NCBI GenBank assembly: GCA_013811645.1
Contig: JACCUU010000289.1
Span: 1 to 11,780, forward strand
Direction: 5' to 3'
DNA length: 11,780 nucleotides
Source of the DNA: Actinomycetota bacterium
Lineage (GTDB): Bacteria > Actinomycetota > Thermoleophilia > Gaiellales > Gaiellaceae
Positions 6,066-11,780 of this stretch are shown piece by piece (within the stretch, counting starts at the first letter, position 1; every line of letters begins with the position of its first letter). The notes below the pieces were generated by a model. The model was not told where the DNA came from and did not search any database. It saw only the letters and a list, made by a program, of their open reading frames with translations. Both the position numbers and the translations under genes were made by a program.

Positions 6066-7874
6066 CTAGAGCACAGGCGGCGCGAGGGCCGGCTCGATCT
6101 CGAACAGCAGCTGCCCGTACTCGACCGGCTGGGCGTTCTCGACGTGGATGGACGCCACGGTTCCCGCGACCTCCGCCTTCAGCTCGTTGAACAGCTTCAT
6201 GGCCTCGAGCACGCACAGGGTCTGTCCCGGAACGACCGTGTCGCCGATGTCGACGAACGCCGGCGCACCCGGGTTCGGGGCTCGGTAGAAGACGCCGACC
6301 ATCGGAGACTCGACGCGGGTCGCGGCCTCAGCATCCGGTGGTTGCGCGGGAGCGACGTCGAAGTCCACGCGCTCCGTGGGCAGGAGCGGCGTCGCGACCG
6401 CCGCAGGCAGCTCGTCGGCGCGGCGAACGGACACGCGCATGCCGTCGTCCTCGATCTCGATCTCCCCGACACCGCTCTCCTGCACGATCTTGACGAGCTC
6501 GCGGATCCGCTCGGCGCGCTCGGCGTCCTCGTCTTCGGCGACCAACACCGCGTCGCGCGAGTGCCGCTGCCTGATCATGCGCAGGAGCTCCTCCGCATCC
6601 GAGCCGAACGTCGCGATGAGGACGAGCTCCTCCTCGCTCGCGGCGAGACCTTCCGCCTGCTCTCGCACGTCCTCCGCGGTCGGTGGGTCGTCCGTGAGCG
6701 CGGGCGCGGGTGCGAGCAGCTCGATCGCGCGCTGGACGATCGGGTCGACCGGCTCCGGTGTTACGCCATAGCCGCCCTGCACGAGCGCACGGAACTCGTC
6801 GATCACTGTTCCGTAGCGCCTCGCCTCCAGCACGTGCAGAAGCGCCTGCGAGGCGAGAATTTGGCCGATCGGCGCCGCGAGCGGGGGCCAGCCCGCTTCA
6901 GCGCGCACACGTGCGACCTCCTCGAGGACGTCGAGCAGACGGTCGGCGGCGGCATGGGCGCGCAGGTGAACTTCCAGCGCGGCGACGAGTCCAGCGGGAA
7001 GGTCATACTCGGCTGCCCGCACGGCGATTCGCGGCGCAACAGGAGCGACGGGCTCGTCCCCGATGAACTCGTCGATGACGTCCGAGGCCTCCCACAGCTT
7101 GTGGGTCTGGATCCCCGTGCCGTGGCCCAGCCCCTCGAGCGACTCGGCCAAAGCCTCTCCCGAGACGCGGTGGAGACTGAGGGCGAGCGGGTACACGGCG
7201 GTTGCGACGAGGTCGGCTCCCGCCTCGACCGCTGCCAGCGCCGAGGCGATGCCGAGACCGGCTGCGCCTTGCACGTAGAACCCGACTGAAAGCCCGCTCG
7301 CCTCGCGAATCCTCCCGACGAGCTCCTGCGCCTTGTGGGGGAGCAGCGCCCCCGTGGGGTCGTTGACGACGACGCGCGTCGCGCCGAGCTCTGGGAGCTT
7401 CCGGGCCTGGTCGACGAGCGCGTCGGTCTCGTCCGTGCGACCCGGGCTGTAGACGAGACCCGCGTGGAACGTGCCGCCCGCGCTCGTGATGGCTGCGCCC
7501 GCCTCGCGCAGGTTGGAGACGTCGTTCAGCGGGTCGTGGAGCCGGAAGACCTCGATGCCGTTCTCCGCGGCACAGGCGACGAAGCGGCCGACGATGTCGC
7601 CGCTGACCGGGCGCGATCCGACGAGAAAACGTCCTCGCAGCGCGATTCCGAGCGGTGTCGACACACGGGCCTTGATCGCCCGGATCCGCTCCCATGGGCT
7701 CTCGACCCGCCGGCGCACGGTCGCGTCGAAGACGCCACCGCCCGAGATCTCGAGACACGCGAAACCCGCTCCGTCGAGGATCTCGGCCACCCGCAAGATC
7801 TCCGCAGTCGGAAGCCTCCCGGCAAGGGGCTCCTGCGAGAGCAGCCGGATCGTCGTGTCGACCAGCTTCGGCAT
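6066..7874 (-). CDS. accB: degenerate OadA/5S-type carboxyltransferase fused to complete AccB (biotin carrier)
   Basis: This 602-residue protein has three parts. Residues 1-275 form an HMGL-like TIM barrel like OadA, pyruvate carboxylase and transcarboxylase 5S: GGGVFDATVRRRVESPWER (45-63), LRGRFLVG (79-86), NGIEVFRLHDPLND (105-118). Residues 285-440 match the PYC/OADA conserved region (EVARVRAEAGWPPL, 319-332). Residues 450-595 are a full AccB: an N-terminal segment (RIRELVKIVQESGVGEIEIE), a Pro/Ala linker (485-520) and a biotinyl domain with EAMKL, where Lys560 takes biotin. By ungapped comparison with remembered family members, the four metal ligands of the barrel are gone: Asp to Leu11, carbamylated Lys to Asn171, His-x-His to Tyr200 and Gln202. 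The TSQP motif with the catalytic Thr is also absent. The barrel should therefore be inactive, while the biotin part looks intact. The next gene is accC, 9 bp away. The ATG has AAGG ten bases upstream. A role as carrier plus scaffold is inferred. Confidence 0.88.
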   Translation of the reverse strand: MPKLVDTTIRLLSQEPLAGRLPTAEILRVAEILDGAGFACLEISGGGVFDATVRRRVESPWERIRAIKARVSTPLGIALRGRFLVGSRPVSGDIVGRFVACAAENGIEVFRLHDPLNDVSNLREAGAAITSAGGTFHAGLVYSPGRTDETDALVDQARKLPELGATRVVVNDPTGALLPHKAQELVGRIREASGLSVGFYVQGAAGLGIASALAAVEAGADLVATAVYPLALSLHRVSGEALAESLEGLGHGTGIQTHKLWEASDVIDEFIGDEPVAPVAPRIAVRAAEYDLPAGLVAALEVHLRAHAAADRLLDVLEEVARVRAEAGWPPLAAPIGQILASQALLHVLEARRYGTVIDEFRALVQGGYGVTPEPVDPIVQRAIELLAPAPALTDDPPTAEDVREQAEGLAASEEELVLIATFGSDAEELLRMIRQRHSRDAVLVAEDEDAERAERIRELVKIVQESGVGEIEIEDDGMRVSVRRADELPAAVATPLLPTERVDFDVAPAQPPDAEAATRVESPMVGVFYRAPNPGAPAFVDIGDTVVPGQTLCVLEAMKLFNELKAEVAGTVASIHVENAQPVEYGQLLFEIEPALAPPVL

Positions 7875-7922
7875 CGACCGTGGACCTTAGCGACCTCGCT
7901 TCTAGATGCTTGATCGAGCGGG

Positions 7923-8489
7923 TCAGGCGCGCGAGATGTAACGGCCTTCGCGCGGATCGACCTTGATCCGTTCGCCACGGTCGACGAAGAGCGGGACCTG
8001 CACGACCGCCCCCGTCTCGAGCGTCGCCGGCTTGGAGACGTTCGTGACCGTGTCCCCGCGGACGGCCGGCTCCGTCTGAGTGACTGTCAGCTCGACCGAC
8101 GCGGGCAGCTGAATTCCCGCCGGCTTTCCGTCCACCGCCAGCATCTGCACCGAGCTCGACGGCGGGAGATACGCCAGCTCGTCGGCGACCTCGGCGTGCG
8201 GCAACCCGAACTGCTCGAAGCTCTCCTCGTCCATGAAGTGCGCCTCCGAGCCGTCGTCGTACATGAACTGGACGCTCTTCACCTCGGTGTGGACGCGCGC
8301 GAACTTCTCCCCGGCGCGAAACGTCCGATCGACCACCGCGCCGGAGCCGAGCGCCTTCATCTTGGTGCGCACGAACGCGCCGCCCTTGCCCGGCTTCACG
8401 TGCTGGAACTCGACGATGCGCCAGACCGAGCCGTCGAGCTCGACGTGCATGCCGTTTCGGAACTGGTTCGTGGTGACTGTTTCCGCCAT
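7923..8489 (-). CDS. efp: elongation factor P
   Basis: EF-P binds stalled ribosomes and promotes peptide bond formation at polyproline. At 188 residues from ATG 8489 the length is standard. The KOW-like domain I holds the loop VKPGKGGAFVR (31-41), with Lys35 in the position of E. coli Lys34. The Pro-Gly-Lys loop is the type that may work without the EpmA/B/C modification, as in other actinobacteria (inference, since the modifying enzymes are not in this window). The two OB-type domains follow, with the C-terminal signature GDTVTNVSKPATLETGAVVQ and VDPREGRYI typical of the family. An in-frame extension to 8624 exists but crosses the promoter and hairpins and has no family support. The start has no Shine-Dalgarno. 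The -10 box at 8499-8504 is so close that the message may be leaderless. The AccB fusion begins 48 bp downstream, probably in the same operon. Confidence 0.96.
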   Translation of the reverse strand: MAETVTTNQFRNGMHVELDGSVWRIVEFQHVKPGKGGAFVRTKMKALGSGAVVDRTFRAGEKFARVHTEVKSVQFMYDDGSEAHFMDEESFEQFGLPHAEVADELAYLPPSSSVQMLAVDGKPAGIQLPASVELTVTQTEPAVRGDTVTNVSKPATLETGAVVQVPLFVDRGERIKVDPREGRYISRA

Positions 8490-8498
8490 AGCGCGCGC

Positions 8499-8504
8499 AT
8501 TGTA
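8499..8504 (-). promoter_or_regulatory. -10 box of an efp promoter (probable leaderless start)
   Basis: TACAAT on the minus strand ends nine bases before the efp ATG. Transcription would begin about 0-3 bases before that ATG, giving a leaderless or nearly leaderless mRNA, which fits the missing Shine-Dalgarno. No convincing -35 hexamer is seen at 16-18 bp. The upstream stretch is a GC-rich palindromic run (GCCCGGGC). An activator or extended contacts could replace it. Confidence 0.45.
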
Positions 8505-8539
8505 GGGGCCGGGCCTGCCCGGGCGGATCCTTGGCGCAA

Positions 8540-8569
8540 GACCGGAATCCGCTCGCGCAGATTCCGGTC
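8540..8569. repeat. perfect 10-bp inverted repeat upstream of efp
   Basis: GACCGGAATC (8540-8549) and GATTCCGGTC (8560-8569) are perfect reverse complements around a 10-base spacer. The centre lies about 50 bp upstream of the efp -10 box. This could be an operator for a dimeric regulator or an RNA hairpin after the peptidase gene. No T-run follows on either strand, so it is not a classical terminator. Confidence 0.6.
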
Positions 8570-8603
8570 GCGCGAAATCCCTGAAGTCGTCCGCTTCGCG
8601 GCC

Positions 8604-8629
8604 GTAGGGCGAGGCACGCCTCACCCTAC
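8604..8629 (-). terminator. hairpin at the end of the peptidase gene, possible U-less terminator
   Basis: Arms 8604-8615 and 8618-8629 pair over 12 positions, the single non-Watson-Crick pair being G-U in minus-strand RNA. The innermost pairs must open to form a loop of about four to six bases. The stem includes the stop codon of the M24 peptidase (8626-8628). No U-tract follows, so termination would rely on the stem or on Rho. With the second stem at 8540-8569 it may separate the aro operon from efp. Confidence 0.35.
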
Positions 8630-9687
8630 GACACCGTGATGAGCTCCTTGGAAAACTTCGTCAGCCGCTCGCAGCCGCCTTCGCTGACGAGCACGAGGTC
8701 CTCGATGCGCACGCCACCCTCTCCGGGGAGGTAGATCCCGGGCTCCACCGAGACGACGTTTCCCGACTCGAGCACGTCCGTCGACTCGATTCGCAGGCTC
8801 GGAGCCTCGTGAATCTGGATGCCGACACCGTGCCCGAGACCGTGTCCGAACGCCTCGCCGAGTCCGGCGTGGTCGATCAGCGTCCGCGCAGCCGCGTCGG
8901 CGTCCTTCCCGTGTACACCCGGCTGAACCGCCTCCAGGCCCGCAAGCTGGGCTTCGAGACAGAGCGCATAGATCTCCGACAAGCGTTCGGAGATCTCGCC
9001 CACGGCAAAGGTGCGGGTGCAGTCCGAGCAGTACCCGTCGAGGACGCAGCCGGCGTCGACGACGACGAGCACTCCTTCCTCGATCGGTTGATCGCCGGGC
9101 ACCGCGTGCGGCGAGGTCGCGGTCTCGCCGGCCGCGACGATGGCGGGGAACGAGACGCCTTCCGCGCCCGCCTCGCGGAAGCTCCGCTCGATCCACCACA
9201 CCAACTCCTGCTCGGTGCGGCCGCTGAACCGCTCCGCGGCCAGCACGCCGAAGACCTCGTCGGAGAGCGCACTGGCACGGCGCATGATCTCGATCTCGGG
9301 CTCGTCCTTGACCGCGCGCAACGACTCGACGAGCCCCGACGTTGGAACCGGCTCGGCGCCCGCATCGGCGAGAGCTCGGTACCCGGCGTACGGAAGGTGC
9401 GCCTCCTCGAACCCGACGCGCTTGCCCGCGAGCAGCTCGCCGATCTCGGGCACGAGGTTCCGCGCGGTCTCGACGAAGGTCACGCCCGGCACCTCACGAC
9501 CGCGAGCCGCGTACCGGAAGTCGGCAAACAGCGTCGCCGTCGCGTCGGGCTCGACCAGAACCGCGGCGTTCGAGCTCTGCAGGCCGGTCAGATAGCGCAC
9601 GTTGGCCTGGCCGCCGAGCACGTACGGCGGGCCTGCGACGAGAAGCGGCTCCTCCAGGAGCGCGGCCAACCGCTCGATGCGCGTCAC
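8626..9687 (-). CDS. M24 family Xaa-Pro aminopeptidase/dipeptidase
   Basis: From GTG 9687 the protein has 353 residues, the same length as Bacillus YqhT-type proteins. A creatinase-like N-terminal domain (about 1-120) precedes the pita-bread metallopeptidase domain. All five metal ligands are visible: Asp211 in VVDAG, Asp222 in CSDCTRTFAVG, His286 in GHGLGHGVGIQIHE, Glu315 in VSVEPGIYL and Glu329 in VRIEDLVL. It should bind two divalent metals and remove the residue before proline, or split Xaa-Pro dipeptides. Which of these it does cannot be decided from sequence. The GTG overlaps the aroQ stop as GTGA, so it is coupled to aroQ. The longer in-frame reading to 10008 runs antiparallel through aroQ in another frame and is rejected. 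Its position just before efp, another proline-related factor, is a conserved arrangement in Firmicutes. Confidence 0.92.
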   Translation of the reverse strand: MTRIERLAALLEEPLLVAGPPYVLGGQANVRYLTGLQSSNAAVLVEPDATATLFADFRYAARGREVPGVTFVETARNLVPEIGELLAGKRVGFEEAHLPYAGYRALADAGAEPVPTSGLVESLRAVKDEPEIEIMRRASALSDEVFGVLAAERFSGRTEQELVWWIERSFREAGAEGVSFPAIVAAGETATSPHAVPGDQPIEEGVLVVVDAGCVLDGYCSDCTRTFAVGEISERLSEIYALCLEAQLAGLEAVQPGVHGKDADAAARTLIDHAGLGEAFGHGLGHGVGIQIHEAPSLRIESTDVLESGNVVSVEPGIYLPGEGGVRIEDLVLVSEGGCERLTKFSKELITVS

Positions 9688-10115
9688 GCGCGACTCCGCA
9701 TCAGGAACTCGAGCGCCTCGCGGTACCCGTCCGGGCCCTTGCCGATGATCCTGGCCTCGACCACGCCTTCGAGGACGGACACACGACGCCAGTCCTCGCG
9801 CTCGTCGATGTTCGAGAGGTGAACCTCGACGACCGGGACGGTGAAGAGCTCGACCGCGTCGCGAATCGCCCAGGAGTAGTGCGCCCAAGCGCCCGGGTTG
9901 ATGATCACGCCGTCCGCCCAGTCGAACGCCTCGTGACACCAGTCGATGAACTCTCCCTCGTGATTCGTCTGCCGCGCGCGAACCGTGCATTGGAACTCGC
10001 TCGCCCATTCGTAGATCCGGGTCTCGAGCTCGGAGATGCTGATCCCCCCGTAGAGCTCAGGATCGCGGCGGCCGACCACGTCGAGGTTCACGCCGTTCAG
10101 GACGACTACTCGCAC
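9684..10115 (-). CDS. aroQ: type II 3-dehydroquinate dehydratase
   Basis: AroQ dehydrates 3-dehydroquinate to 3-dehydroshikimate, step three of the shikimate pathway. At 143 residues it has the flavodoxin-like dodecamer-forming type II length. Active-site residues known from the Mycobacterium and Bacillus enzymes are visible: Asn10 (NGVNLD), Arg17 and Tyr22 (RRDPELYGG, flexible lid with the catalytic Tyr), Asn73 and His79 (INPGAWAHYS), Asp86, Glu97 and His99 (EVHLSNI) and Arg110. NGVNLD differs from the common NGPNLN, but the key Asn is kept. The GTG start at 10115 lies 10 bp after the aroKB stop, with AGGG overlapping that stop as a weak ribosome site. It overlaps the following peptidase gene by 4 bp. 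Confidence 0.95.
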   Translation of the reverse strand: MRVVVLNGVNLDVVGRRDPELYGGISISELETRIYEWASEFQCTVRARQTNHEGEFIDWCHEAFDWADGVIINPGAWAHYSWAIRDAVELFTVPVVEVHLSNIDEREDWRRVSVLEGVVEARIIGKGPDGYREALEFLMRSRA

Positions 10116-10125
10116 TCGCTGGACC

Positions 10126-11553
10126 CTATGCGATCAAGGCATCGAGGGCGGAGCGGATCTCACGCTCGTCGAGCTCCACGCCGAGCTTCGGCGTACCGGG
10201 CTTCTCCAGCAGCACCAGCCGCGGCCTGCCGTCGACCGCCTTCTTGTCGAGCCCGAGCGCGGCCCAAGCTGCGTCCCGATCGACCTCTGCCGGCGCGGGA
10301 GCGAGGAGCTCTTGCACCATCCTCGCGTCGTCCTCGAGCCCGGAAAGCCTGAGCGCGGCAAGCAGGCCGAGCGCGACTGCGCGCCCGTGAGGCAGCGCGT
10401 ACCCCGATGCGGCTTCCAGCGCATGCGCGAACGTGTGCCCGAGGTTCAGCTGCGCTCTCGCCCCGCGATCCAGCGGATCTCGCAGGCAGACGGCGGCCTT
10501 GAATGCGGCCGAGCGGCGGACCTGCTGCGCGGTCTCGAGCTCCCAGAGCGACTCGCCGGCGAGCAGGCCCGACTTCACCACTTCGGCGAGGCCGTTTCGG
10601 AGCTCCTCGGGCGGAAGGGTGGCCAGCAGCTCCTGGTCGATGACGACACGCGCAGGCCAGTGAAACGACCCCACGAGATTCTTGCCTCGCTCGAGGTCGA
10701 CAGCCGTCTTCCCGCCGATAGCGGCGTCCACCTGCGCGACGAGCGTCGTCGGCACCGCGACCCACGGAACACCCCGCAAGTACGACGCCGCCACGAAGCC
10801 TGCGAGATCGGTCGTCGAGCCCCCACCGAGCGCCATGACAGTGCCCTCTCGATCGAGGCGAAGGCTCGACCAGAGCCGCTCTGCTTCGCCGACGCTCTTC
10901 GCCTGCTCGCCCGCGGGAACGACGTGAAACGCCTCGAGTCGCTCACCGAGCGCGCGACGCGCGCGCTCGCCATGCAGTGTCTCGACCCCGGCGTCGACGA
11001 CGAGCTCGATTGGGCCGTCGCCGGGGGCAAGCCCGCCGAGGCCATCGATTGCCCCCTCCCAGATGTGGATTCCGGAAGCCGCGAGGACCACGCCGTCAAG
11101 ATCGCGCGCATGGCCGTCGGCGACCGCTTCATACAACGGGGTCCGTTCCTCGAAGAGCGCCGTGAACTCCTCCGGATCGCGCGCAAGCGGGCGATCGCCT
11201 GGTGAGACGCGCTCCCACGCCTCCTCCGCGGTCGTCTCCAAGAGAACCGTGAACGCGTGCTCGGCGAGGGCTATCCGCGTCGGCTCAGCCCCGAGCGCCC
11301 CACCTCCGAGCTCGACGACCGCAGGTAGTCGGCGGGTGAGAATTTCGATCGCGACGCGCTCTTCGAGCTCGCGGAACGGATCCTGGCCACGCTCGGCGAA
11401 GAGCTCCGCGACCGTCGAGCCGGTCCGTTCCTCGACGACGGCGTCCACCGAGACGAACGGACGCCCGAGGCGCTCGGCGAGCTCGGGACCGAGCGTCGAC
11501 TTCCCTGCGCCCATGAACCCGACGAGCGCGAGATGGCGACCGAGCGCGTTCAG
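10126..11553 (-). CDS. aroKB: bifunctional shikimate kinase / 3-dehydroquinate synthase fusion
   Basis: Two shikimate-pathway enzymes sit in one chain. The kinase part is about 1-170, with Walker [19 protein letters not shown] (shikimate Asp), [12 protein letters not shown], the lid with DRPLA, and ERTPLY (substrate Arg). The synthase part runs from about 180 to 475 and has GEQAKS, the NAD/metal signature [50 protein letters not shown] and [13 protein letters not shown], with metal ligands Glu and two His (LGHTF and LPHGRAV). ATG 11514 lies inside the kinase P-loop and would remove beta strand 1. The in-frame codons upstream encode [12 protein letters not shown], exactly that strand. I therefore choose CTG 11553, which overlaps the aroC stop as CTGA (475 residues). 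In the kinase, the first Asp of the usual DxD is Ser. Similar fusions are known, for example in Thermotoga. Confidence 0.93.
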   Translation of the reverse strand: MNALGRHLALVGFMGAGKSTLGPELAERLGRPFVSVDAVVEERTGSTVAELFAERGQDPFRELEERVAIEILTRRLPAVVELGGGALGAEPTRIALAEHAFTVLLETTAEEAWERVSPGDRPLARDPEEFTALFEERTPLYEAVADGHARDLDGVVLAASGIHIWEGAIDGLGGLAPGDGPIELVVDAGVETLHGERARRALGERLEAFHVVPAGEQAKSVGEAERLWSSLRLDREGTVMALGGGSTTDLAGFVAASYLRGVPWVAVPTTLVAQVDAAIGGKTAVDLERGKNLVGSFHWPARVVIDQELLATLPPEELRNGLAEVVKSGLLAGESLWELETAQQVRRSAAFKAAVCLRDPLDRGARAQLNLGHTFAHALEAASGYALPHGRAVALGLLAALRLSGLEDDARMVQELLAPAPAEVDRDAAWAALGLDKKAVDGRPRLVLLEKPGTPKLGVELDEREIRSALDALIA

Positions 11554-11780
11554 GACATGGGCCAGCGGATTCGCTCCAGGTACGCACTGTGCGCAGCGAG
11601 GAAGTCGACGAGCGCGTCACCGCCGAACTTCTCGCGCGCGGCACGGGCGAGCTCCCAGGCGACCGCCGCCTCGGCGACGACTGCCAGAGCTTCGACGGCC
11701 TGAACATCGCTTCGTTCGACGAGCGCCTCGCCGGGCTCGCCCGTCTCGAGGTCGACCGAGCGCAGCGGGCGCATCAGTGT
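11550..11780 (-). CDS. aroC: chorismate synthase, C-terminal part
   Basis: The gene enters from the right edge. About 76 residues are visible, ending at TGA 11550-11552. The segment [16 protein letters not shown] is the highly conserved 'sTL..PL.svd..t' region close to the AroC C-terminus. It is followed by [20 protein letters not shown], a helix (ALVERSD.cavpA..vvaEa), and by KFGGD, all typical of the last 80 residues of the FMN-dependent chorismate synthase that makes chorismate from EPSP. The end ([11 protein letters not shown]) is complete. The stop overlaps the proposed CTG start of aroKB by 4 bp, so the aro genes form one coupled unit. The start and FMN-binding parts lie outside the window. 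Confidence 0.93.
   Translation of the reverse strand, partial: TLMRPLRSVDLETGEPGEALVERSDVQAVEALAVVAEAAVAWELARAAREKFGGDALVDFLAAHSAYLERIRWPMS

Noticed and set aside
5355..7289. 644-codon open frame on the plus strand across accC and the AccB fusion
   Set aside because: A long antisense frame is expected in GC-rich coding DNA. The product is Arg/Asp/His-rich with no domain, and the minus-strand genes are clearly real.
9688..10008. N-terminal extension of the M24 peptidase through aroQ
   Set aside because: The extra 107 residues are low-complexity, overlap aroQ in another frame and do not fit the family length. The GTGA start gives 353 residues.

Overview
The window looks like chromosomal DNA from a high-GC actinobacterium. 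Short intergenic gaps, many GTG/TTG starts, few Shine-Dalgarno sequences, an aroK-aroB fusion and the gene order point to the Thermoleophilia (Gaiellales/Solirubrobacterales side). That placement is inference from gene content and was not tested by a database search. I see no mobile elements, CRISPR arrays, rRNA or tRNA genes.

Layout. The left edge (1-899) has two plus-strand genes: the tail of a probable cupin protein and a class I SAM-dependent methyltransferase. From 920 to the right end almost everything is on the minus strand, so it is best read from right to left: aroC (partial), aroK-aroB fusion, aroQ and an M24 Xaa-Pro peptidase (shikimate pathway plus peptidase); then, after two hairpins and a probable new promoter, efp, a carboxyltransferase-like/AccB fusion, accC, nusB, a small xseB-like gene and ispA; then nlpC/P60 with its own promoter; then tlyA and nadK. 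Within these blocks genes mostly overlap by 4 bp (CTGA, GTGA, TTGA) or lie under 50 bp apart, so they are probably co-transcribed and translationally coupled. The order aro - peptidase - efp - accB - accC - nusB - xseB - ispA - tlyA - nadK resembles the well-known Bacillus cluster, here without folD, xseA, dxs and argR.

Functional picture. The aro genes make chorismate. EF-P rescues ribosomes at polyproline. AccC with the biotin carrier supplies carboxybiotin for malonyl-CoA synthesis. NusB, TlyA and EF-P serve rRNA transcription, rRNA modification and translation. IspA feeds isoprenoids, NadK makes NADP, and the secreted NlpC/P60 protein acts on peptidoglycan. This is a housekeeping growth locus.

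The most unusual item is the 602-residue protein at 6066-7874. It joins an OadA/transcarboxylase-5S-like carboxyltransferase to a complete AccB. Ungapped comparison with the family as I remember it shows all four metal ligands replaced (Asp to Leu11, carbamylated Lys to Asn171, His-x-His to Tyr200/Gln202), so the carboxyltransferase part looks like a pseudoenzyme carrying a working biotin domain. Second is an unlisted 26-residue membrane protein on the plus strand at 2532-2612, with a perfect Shine-Dalgarno sequence and a terminator-like hairpin, wedged between tlyA and nlpC.
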